Assembly (NCBI GenBank): GCA_035267785.1
Contig: DATFLL010000110.1
Span: 1 to 26,271 of the forward strand
Length of the DNA: 26,271 bases
Direction: 5' to 3'
DNA from: DATFLL01 sp035267785
GTDB taxonomy: Bacteria > Pseudomonadota > Gammaproteobacteria > DATFLL01
Shown here: piece by piece, positions 20,573 through 26,271 of the stretch
Layout: the number at the start of each line of letters is the position of its first letter
How positions within the stretch are numbered: the stretch's first letter is position 1
Made by a program: the position numbers and the translations under genes
The notes under the pieces: generated by a model
The model's input: only the letters and a program-made list of their open reading frames with translations
Database searches by the model: none
Told to the model about the DNA's origin: nothing

Positions 20573-23013
20573 CCGAGTCGACCGAACTGCCCGTCAGCAT
20601 ACTCGTCGCGGAAGATTCCGAGGACGACGTCCTGCTGATCGCCAATGAGCTGCGCCGCGGCGGCCTCGACGCCGAGCTGCTGCGCGTGGAGACCGAGGAT
20701 CAGATGCGCGTGGCGCTCACCGCGCGCCGCTGGGATGTGGTCCTGTCGGACTACACGATGCCGCGGTTCAGCACCATGGAGGCCTTGCGCGTCCTGCAGG
20801 AGATGCGGCCGAACGTCCCGTTGATCATGGTCTCGGGTACGGTCGGCGACGTGCGGGCGGTGGAGATCATGCGCGCCGGTGCGGCCGATTACGTGCCCAA
20901 GACCAATCTGCCGCGGATCGTGCCGGTCGTGCGACGCGAGCTGCGCGAGGCCGAGCAGCGCCGGCGGCGCCAGGCGGCCGACGCGAGGGTCGAGAAGCTC
21001 TCCCGTGCGATCATGCAGATTGCCGACAGTGTGTTCGTCACCGACCGTGACGGGCGCATCGAATTCGTGAACCCCGCTTTCGAGGCCCTGACGCACTACA
21101 AGGCCGGCGAGGCCATCGGTCAGACGCCCCGGCTGCTGTGTTCGGGCGAACACGACCCGGACTTCTACCGCGATATGTGGGAGACGGTCCTCCAGGGTCA
21201 GGTGTATCGCGGCGTGGTGATCAACCGGCGTAAGGAAGGCGACATCTTCTACGAACAGAAGACCATCAGCCCCGTGAAGGACGAGCGGGGGGCCGTGACG
21301 CACTTCGTCTCCACCGGCCAGGACATCAGCGGGCGCATTCTCGCCGAGCGCGAGCGAGCGCGTCTGATCGACATTCTCGAAACGACGCCCGACTTCGTGG
21401 CGATGTTCGATGTCCACGGCGCTGTGCTCTACCTCAACGCCGCCGCTCGGGCGTTGTGGAGCCTCGGCGAGACGAGCGACTACGGGGACATTTCCGTGCT
21501 CGACGGGTTCTTCGGGCAGGACCGGGCGCGCATCGCGGGGCAGGCGATTCCGCAGGCGCTGCAGCACGGATTATGGCGCGGGGAGTGCATCATGTGTTCG
21601 CCCGACGGACAAAACGTGCCTGTCTCGCTGCTTCTCATCGCACACGCCTCTGACGGCGGCGGCGTGTCCTACCTGTCGGCGGTCGCGCGCGATATCGGCG
21701 AGCGCCGGCGGCTCGAGCAACAGCTCTCTCACCAGGCCCGACACGACCCGCTGACCGGCGTGCCTAACCGGGTGGAGGTATACAACCTGCTCAACGAGGC
21801 GTTGACCGATGCGGTACGCGGCGGCAGTCTGCTGGGCGTCATCTTTCTGGACGTGGATCGGTTCAAGCGCATCAATGACACCCTCGGCCATCACGTCGGC
21901 GATGCGATTCTGGCCGACGTCGCCAATCGTCTTCGATCCGCCATTCGTCGCACCGATATCATCGGGCGCCACGGCGGCGACGAGTTCGTCATCGGAATTG
22001 CCGACGTCCCCAGCCGCGAAGATATCATCCGAGTGCTCGAGAAGATCCGCGAGGCGTTTCGCGAGCCATTCGTCTGGGAACAGGAGGCCATCGCGTTGGG
22101 CTGCAGCATGGGCGTCGCCGTCTTTCCCGAGGACGGCGACCGCCTTGAGCAGTTGCTGCGCGAGGCCGACATTGCGATGTACCGGGCCAAGGATCAGGGC
22201 CGCAACCGCTGGCAGATGTTCAGCGGGGAGATCCACGAGCTGTCGCGCGATGTATTGTCGCTGGAGACGGATCTCGCACGCGCCCTGGAACGCGAGGAGT
22301 TCGAGCTGCATTATCAGCCGCAGCTCGACATGCAGACGCAGCGGATCACGGGCGTCGAGGCACTCCTGCGCTGGAGGCATCCGACCCGCGGCATGGTTCG
22401 CCCGGACCAGTTCATCCCCTTGATGGAGGAGAGCGGCCTCATCGGCCCCGTGGGCGAATGGGTGCTGGACACGGCCGGCCGACAGCTCGCCCAGTGGCGG
22501 GATGCCGGTTTCAACGACCTGACGATGGCGGTGAACCTGTCGGCGATCCAATTTCGAGAGCAAGGTCTGCTTGACACGATCATGGCGATCGTCGACCAGC
22601 ACGGCCTGCCGTTGCACTGCGTGGAGCTGGAGATCACCGAAACGGTCATCATGCGCGACGCGCGGTCGACCGTCGCGGTGTTGGAGCGCCTTGCGGCGCA
22701 GGGCATTCGGCTCGCGGTCGACGATTTCGGTACCGGCTATTCCTCGCTTGCCTACCTCAAGCAGTTTCCATTGACGACCATCAAGCTCGATTCCTCGTTC
22801 GTCCGGGAGGTCGAGTCGAACGCCAACGACGCGGCATTGGCCGTGGCGATCATTCAGCTCGGTCACAACCTGGGCCTGCGGGTGGTGGCCGAGGGCGTGG
22901 AGACGCAGGCCCAGGCGGACTTCCTCCTCGAACACGGCTGCGACAGCGCCCAGGGCTACCTGTATTACCGGCCCATGTCCGCCGCGGCGTTGACGTCGAT
23001 ACTGGGCGCGTAG
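20569..23013 (+). CDS. REC-PAS-PAS-GGDEF-EAL c-di-GMP enzyme
   Basis: An 814-residue cytoplasmic protein. The receiver domain (8-125) has D61 and K111. PAS 1 spans about 140-256 and PAS 2 about 262-380. The diguanylate cyclase domain (about 385-550) has an intact GGDEF (469-473) and an inhibitory RxxD site (R460-D463). The phosphodiesterase domain (about 560-810) has EAL (596-598), the metal-site residues in VNLSAIQF, LEITETV and DDFGTGYSS (717 on), the Lys in TTIKLD, and EGVET (774-778). Both catalytic centres look complete, so it could make or destroy c-di-GMP depending on its state. It overlaps the Rcp1-like gene, implying one phosphorelay: kinase, small receiver and this enzyme. Confidence 0.95.
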   Translation: MTESTELPVSILVAEDSEDDVLLIANELRRGGLDAELLRVETEDQMRVALTARRWDVVLSDYTMPRFSTMEALRVLQEMRPNVPLIMVSGTVGDVRAVEIMRAGAADYVPKTNLPRIVPVVRRELREAEQRRRRQAADARVEKLSRAIMQIADSVFVTDRDGRIEFVNPAFEALTHYKAGEAIGQTPRLLCSGEHDPDFYRDMWETVLQGQVYRGVVINRRKEGDIFYEQKTISPVKDERGAVTHFVSTGQDISGRILAERERARLIDILETTPDFVAMFDVHGAVLYLNAAARALWSLGETSDYGDISVLDGFFGQDRARIAGQAIPQALQHGLWRGECIMCSPDGQNVPVSLLLIAHASDGGGVSYLSAVARDIGERRRLEQQLSHQARHDPLTGVPNRVEVYNLLNEALTDAVRGGSLLGVIFLDVDRFKRINDTLGHHVGDAILADVANRLRSAIRRTDIIGRHGGDEFVIGIADVPSREDIIRVLEKIREAFREPFVWEQEAIALGCSMGVAVFPEDGDRLEQLLREADIAMYRAKDQGRNRWQMFSGEIHELSRDVLSLETDLARALEREEFELHYQPQLDMQTQRITGVEALLRWRHPTRGMVRPDQFIPLMEESGLIGPVGEWVLDTAGRQLAQWRDAGFNDLTMAVNLSAIQFREQGLLDTIMAIVDQHGLPLHCVELEITETVIMRDARSTVAVLERLAAQGIRLAVDDFGTGYSSLAYLKQFPLTTIKLDSSFVREVESNANDAALAVAIIQLGHNLGLRVVAEGVETQAQADFLLEHGCDSAQGYLYYRPMSAAALTSILGA

Positions 23014-23050
23014 CCGGTGCCGGCCCGTGCCGGCGAACTATACTATTGGA

Positions 23051-23605
23051 ATGTCCCGATTGTTGATTGTCCATGCCGGCAGCGAGGGTCAGACCGAGCG
23101 TATCGCCGGTCGGATCGGTGCGCTGGCCGGTGCACGCGGCCACGAGGTGCGGGTCACCGACCTGGATGGCATAAAGGCCCACGGTCTGTCCCCGGACACC
23201 GGCGGCGTCGTTGTCGGCGCCTCGGTGCACGTCGGGCGTCACCCGCGCGCGCTGGAAGACTGGGTCAAGGCGCGGCGGGACTGGCTGGCGCAACGGCCGT
23301 CTGCTTTCTTCTCGGTCAGCCTCTCGGCCGCGGCGCCGGGGCCCAAGGGCCGCACCGACGCGCAGCGTCTGCTCGATGAGTTCCTGGCGCGGACCGACTG
23401 GCAGCCCGATCGCACCGCCATCTTTGCCGGTGCGCTGCGCTATTCGCGTTACGGCCTGCTCAAGCGGGTGGTCATGAAGAACATTGCGCGCAGCGTGGGC
23501 AGCTACGACCTCGACACTCATCGCGACTACGAGTATACCGACTGGGCCGAGGTGGAACGGTTTACCACCGACTTCCTGTCGCTTTGCGAACCCTCTGAGG
23601 TTTGA
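23051..23605 (+). CDS. hemG: HemG-type menaquinone/ubiquinone-dependent protoporphyrinogen oxidase (flavodoxin fold)
   Basis: A 184-residue flavodoxin-like protein with the FMN phosphate loop HAGSEGQTERIA at the N-terminus and VVVGASVHVGRHP after the third strand. FAGALRYSRYGLLKRVVMKNIARSVG in the C-terminal third is a HemG hallmark. HemG oxidises protoporphyrinogen IX to protoporphyrin IX in heme synthesis and passes electrons to respiratory quinones at the inner membrane. I start at the ATG at 23051, next to the first beta strand. The ribosome binding site is poor, and an in-frame GTG at 23027 is the alternative. It follows the c-di-GMP gene by 37 bases, but no functional link is evident. 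Confidence 0.88.
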   Translation: MSRLLIVHAGSEGQTERIAGRIGALAGARGHEVRVTDLDGIKAHGLSPDTGGVVVGASVHVGRHPRALEDWVKARRDWLAQRPSAFFSVSLSAAAPGPKGRTDAQRLLDEFLARTDWQPDRTAIFAGALRYSRYGLLKRVVMKNIARSVGSYDLDTHRDYEYTDWAEVERFTTDFLSLCEPSEV

Positions 23606-23710
23606 ATGCGGCGGTTCGGGCGACGCCGTCGAGGCGCGCACCGGCACACACCGCGCCCCCGGCGACATCGCGACACTGTCATTAAACGAATTCCCACAGG
23701 AGGCGTCATT

Positions 23711-24391
23711 ATGGCCAACCCGAAATCCATACTCATGGTCGTAACCAGCCACGACCGCATCGACGCCGATCATTCCACCGGCCTTTGGTACGAGGAGTTC
23801 GCCGCGCCCTTCGCGCTATTCGAACAGGCCGGCTACCGTGTGGCGGTCGCGAGCCCCAAGGGCGGCTCCGTGCCCATCGATCCGCGCAGCATGCCGGAGA
23901 GCCCGGACCTTGCGGCCGATCAGGCGGCGCTGGCCATGCTGGCCAATACCGTCTCGCTCGACAGCGTCGATGCAGCCTCCTTCGACGCCGTGTTCTTTCC
24001 CGGCGGTCACGGCACGATGTACGACCTGCCCGACAATCCGCAGGTCGCCGAGCTCGTGGGACGGTTCGCCGACGACGACAAAGTCGTCGCCTCCGTGTGT
24101 CACGGACCGGCCTCGCTGGTCGGTGCGCGCCGGGCGGACGGCACGCCCCTGGTCGCGGGCCGGCGTGTCACGGCGTTTACCAATGCCGAGGAGGCCGCCG
24201 TCGAGCTCGACGGGCTGATGCCGTTCCTGCTCGAATCGCGCCTGCGCGAGCTGGGTGCCCGGGTGGAGACATCGGACAACTGGGACGACCACGTCGTCGT
24301 CGACGGCAAACTGGTAACGGGTCAAAACCCCCAGTCCAGTGCCAGCGCCGCCCGGGCGGTCGTGAAGCTCCTGCAAGGGGAGCATGCCTGA
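23711..24391 (+). CDS. DJ-1/PfpI superfamily protein, Hsp31-like
   Basis: A 226-residue protein of the type-1 glutamine-amidotransferase-like fold. The nucleophile C130 sits in SVCHGPASL with H131 next to it, and an acidic partner is present in GLWYEEFAAP (E28 or E29). FDAVFFPGGHGTMYDLPDN and SPKGGSVPIDPRS are typical of the Hsp31/glyoxalase-III-like branch. Such enzymes act on methylglyoxal or as holdases in stress, so the exact activity is open. AGGAGG at 23698-23703 gives a strong ribosome binding site. Confidence 0.9.
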   Translation: MANPKSILMVVTSHDRIDADHSTGLWYEEFAAPFALFEQAGYRVAVASPKGGSVPIDPRSMPESPDLAADQAALAMLANTVSLDSVDAASFDAVFFPGGHGTMYDLPDNPQVAELVGRFADDDKVVASVCHGPASLVGARRADGTPLVAGRRVTAFTNAEEAAVELDGLMPFLLESRLRELGARVETSDNWDDHVVVDGKLVTGQNPQSSASAARAVVKLLQGEHA

Positions 24392-24774
24392 CAACCCGCG
24401 GCGCTGCGCCGCATGCCTGCGTTCGGGTGCACCGCCGCGCTCGTCCTAATGCGCCCTTGATGTTTATGACACGCCCGCGACATTGCACGGTCACTGGCTG
24501 GCGATGCGCGGGCTGTCTCGTCTACGCGCCGGCGTTCACAAAATGGCATGTCAAGAGGTGTCGATGCGGGCACGATAGGGTATCGTTCCGGTGTAGCCTT
24601 TGTTGGGCCGTCCATACGAATGGATAACGTAATGCCCGGCCGCCGGGCCGGGTGGGTCGCCGCCTGAAGCAGTCAAATGCTGCACTGCCGCGCTGGGAGC
24701 CGAGCGGAAGAATCGGCTCGGGAGTGCGGCGGTCGTTCCGGGCGCGGGACGATGAAGGGAGAGGGAAAAGTCCA
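24392..24774. other. Non-coding gap with several GC-rich hairpins
   Basis: This 383-base stretch has no supported gene. It contains a hairpin CCCGGC/GCCGGG at 24635-24652 and a second, GAGCCGA/TCGGCTC, at 24697-24719, both in the likely leader of the next gene. I recognise no known regulatory RNA in it. Confidence 0.4.
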
Positions 24775-25461
24775 ATGATGGATCAACACACGCCGTCGGT
24801 CGTTCCCGGCTGGGGATGGTCGACGGGAGCGGGTGCTGCGCGCAAAAATCTCCGTCAGATCTTCGTCTCCTACGGCCGTGCGCTGCACCCGAAGGCCGAG
24901 TTTCGGCGCATCTTCGACGATCTGGCCAAGGCCTTTACCGTCGAGTTCGTGTTTCCCGACGAGGCGTCGCTCAGCGCCGGTTTTCCCCAGCGTGTGGCCA
25001 CCGCGCTGCGCAGCGCGCGTTTCGGTATCTTCGACGTCTCGGGGTGGGATCCCAATGTATTGCTCGAGCTCGGCCTGGCATTCGGGCTGAGCGAGCGGAC
25101 CTGCGTCGTAGCCCGAACCGACAGCGTGGACCAAGAGCCCACGCCGGCCGATCTGCGCGGCCTGGGCCGCATCCACTATCGCTCCTACGAGGAGCTGCAG
25201 GATTATCTGTTCCGGTTGCTCTCGGACGAACTCCCAGTGCCGCGCAGCCACGAGGTCGAACATCAGGTGGAGGGGCTGCGCGAAGACGCGCTGCTGCTCA
25301 TTCGCGAGCACCCGGGGCTGCGCATTGGCGACATCGCCAACCTGCTCGGGGTTTCGATCGACATGGCCAAACTGATCGTCAAGCCCATGGTCGGCTGCCG
25401 CGTACGCCTGGAAGGCGCGGCGCGGGGTGCGCGCTACTATCCGCTCAACGTTCTGTCGTAG
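24775..25461 (+). CDS. TIR-like nucleotide-binding domain fused to a winged helix
   Basis: A 228-residue protein. Residues 26-150 look like a TIR-like or nucleoside-deoxyribosyltransferase-like Rossmann domain: RQIFVSYGRALHP strand, VEFVFPDEASLSAGFPQRV, then GIFDVSGWDPNVLLELGLAFG with a conserved Glu (E98) where these families keep their catalytic acid. Residues 160-226 form a likely winged helix (LLLIREHPGLRIGDIANLLGVSIDMAKLIVKPMV). It may sense or cleave a nucleotide such as NAD and act on DNA, but I know of no characterised protein with this layout. GGGAGAGGG precedes two adjacent ATG codons. It appears monocistronic. Confidence 0.75.
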   Translation: MMDQHTPSVVPGWGWSTGAGAARKNLRQIFVSYGRALHPKAEFRRIFDDLAKAFTVEFVFPDEASLSAGFPQRVATALRSARFGIFDVSGWDPNVLLELGLAFGLSERTCVVARTDSVDQEPTPADLRGLGRIHYRSYEELQDYLFRLLSDELPVPRSHEVEHQVEGLREDALLLIREHPGLRIGDIANLLGVSIDMAKLIVKPMVGCRVRLEGAARGARYYPLNVLS

Positions 25462-25474
25462 ACTGCCAGGAGAT

Positions 25475-25492
25475 ACGCCGCCGCAGCGGCGT
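25475..25492 (+). terminator. Short GC hairpin after the TIR-like gene
   Basis: ACGCCGC (25475-25481) pairs with GCGGCGT (25486-25492) around a 4-base loop, 14 bases after the stop codon. There is no T run, so termination is uncertain. Confidence 0.35.
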
Positions 25493-25522
25493 GCGCACGG
25501 GATAGACGTTGGAACGGGAGCG

Positions 25523-25996
25523 ATGACACCGGCAATCAAGGCCGCAAGCGCCGCGGGCATTTCGCACACGGTGCACGAATACACCCACGATCCGCACGCC
25601 GCTTCCTACGGCCTGGAGGCGGCCGAGGCCATGGGCGTGGCGCCGGCGCGCGTGTTCAAGACCCTGCTGGTCATGCTGGACCCGCCCGGCGGGCGCCTCG
25701 CCGTGGGCATCGTGCCCGTCGACCGCCAGCTCGATCTCAAGGCCGTCGCCGCGGCCCTCGGCGCCAAGCGCGCGGCCATGGCCGAGGAGAAGGAGGCCGA
25801 GCGGGCCACCGGTTACGTCGTCGGCGGCATCAGCCCGCTGGGGCAGAAGCGCCGCCTGCCGACCCTGCTGGATGCCTCGGCGCTGGACCATGCCACCATC
25901 TACGTCAGCGGCGGGCGCCGCGGGCTCGAACTGGAGCTGGCCCCGGCCGACCTGCAGCGTCTGACGCAGGCGCAAGCCACCCCGATCTCGCGATAA
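25523..25996 (+). CDS. ybaK: YbaK/EbsC-family aminoacyl-tRNA deacylase
   Basis: A 157-residue cytoplasmic protein. It has the N-terminal THDPHAASYGLEAAEAMG, then VFKTLLVM with the conserved Lys, and the GYVVGGISPLGQKRRLPTLLD motif that marks the YbaK family. The family hydrolyses mischarged Cys-tRNA(Pro) in trans to prolyl-tRNA synthetase. GGGAG just before the ATG at 25523 supports this start. The length equals that of typical members. Confidence 0.94.
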   Translation: MTPAIKAASAAGISHTVHEYTHDPHAASYGLEAAEAMGVAPARVFKTLLVMLDPPGGRLAVGIVPVDRQLDLKAVAAALGAKRAAMAEEKEAERATGYVVGGISPLGQKRRLPTLLDASALDHATIYVSGGRRGLELELAPADLQRLTQAQATPISR

Positions 25997-26136
25997 CGAA
26001 CCGGCCGGTGCGCCGCCCCGGCCTCAAGGGTGTAGAATCCCCCGGGTAGCGTCTCCGAATCCCGCCGCCCCGTCCCGACCATCGGCCCTGCCGCCAGTGG
26101 GGTCTTCGCCGCGGCCCAGTGTTGGTTACCCGCAGC

Positions 26137-26271
26137 ATGTCCGACGACAAGATCCGCATCCACGGCGCCCGCCAGAACAACCTCAAGGAACTGGACATCG
26201 ACTTCCCGCTCGGCGAGCTCATCGTCGTCACGGGCGTCTCCGGCTCGGGCAAGTCCTCACTCGCCTTCGAC
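26137..26271 (+). CDS. uvrA: UvrA-family excinuclease ATPase, N-terminal fragment
   Basis: The 45 residues in the window start with IRIHGARQNNLK and reach the first Walker A site VSGSGKSSLAFD, the invariant opening of UvrA. The gene runs off the right edge. UvrA recognises DNA damage for nucleotide excision repair. The GARQNNLKELDIDFPLGEL wording is also common in UvrA2-type paralogues, so which of the two this is cannot be decided here. No LexA-type box is visible in the 140-base gap upstream; a weak TAGAAT at 26033-26038 could be its -10. Confidence 0.9.
   Translation, partial: MSDDKIRIHGARQNNLKELDIDFPLGELIVVTGVSGSGKSSLAFD

Noticed and set aside
21571..22935. Long open frame of 454 codons on the minus strand
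   Set aside because: It lies fully opposite the GGDEF-EAL gene, has low-complexity His/Arg/Asp-rich composition and no family motifs. It is a by-product of high-GC codon use; similar frames oppose the binding protein (3544-4983), OPT and rnf genes.
24542..24556. Fourth GntR operator (catgtcaag)
   Set aside because: Only part of one arm matches, there is no palindrome, and no gene start is nearby.

Overview
The window is dense, GC-rich DNA with short gaps, ATGA-type overlaps and strong purine-rich ribosome binding sites. A full Rnf complex (rnfABCDGE order) with RnfH, a HemG-type protoporphyrinogen oxidase, an Azotobacter-type FdxA ferredoxin and c-di-GMP signalling proteins fit a respiring proteobacterium, most likely a gammaproteobacterium. 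A sulfur-oxidising Chromatiales or Ectothiorhodospiraceae relative is possible, but this is inference because no rRNA gene is present.

Layout. 1-661: an isochorismatase-family gene on the minus strand, broken by an in-frame stop, followed by a repeat-rich intergenic region with heptamer repeats. 661-3117: an OPT-family transporter, a YbjQ-family protein and a convergent rnfH. 3118-8788: a control region, then an operon for an ABC importer whose binding protein seems to carry a C-terminal NosL-like domain, with a cysteine-bearing membrane protein, an SCO1 copper chaperone and a diheme cytochrome c. 8824-13038: a GntR/HutC-type regulator, an AprA/fumarate-reductase-like flavoprotein, an AprB-like two-cluster ferredoxin, a HEAT-repeat protein and FdxA. 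13088-18191: rnfABCDGE. 18192-23013: a PAS histidine kinase, a stand-alone receiver and a REC-PAS-PAS-GGDEF-EAL protein. 23051-26271: HemG, a DJ-1/PfpI protein, a TIR-like plus winged-helix protein, a YbaK-type deacylase and the start of a UvrA-family gene.

The main result is a candidate uncharacterised system spanning about 3430-18191. A near-identical palindrome (consensus ACWTGTYRTGACAAGY) occurs three times, and each copy lies directly in front of one of three adjacent gene blocks: the importer operon, the gntR-flavoprotein block and the rnf operon. One copy sits just before the GntR gene itself, which suggests that this regulator controls all three. The importer block also has a good sigma-54-type promoter (3433-3448), with the operator immediately downstream of the expected start site.

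My working model is that an imported compound induces the system. The Rnf complex would make low-potential reduced ferredoxin (FdxA), and this would feed a cytoplasmic AprBA-like flavin/iron-sulfur reductase assisted by a HEAT-repeat scaffold. SCO1, the NosL-like domain and the membrane cysteines hint at copper or thiolate chemistry on the envelope side. The substrate cannot be read from the sequence.
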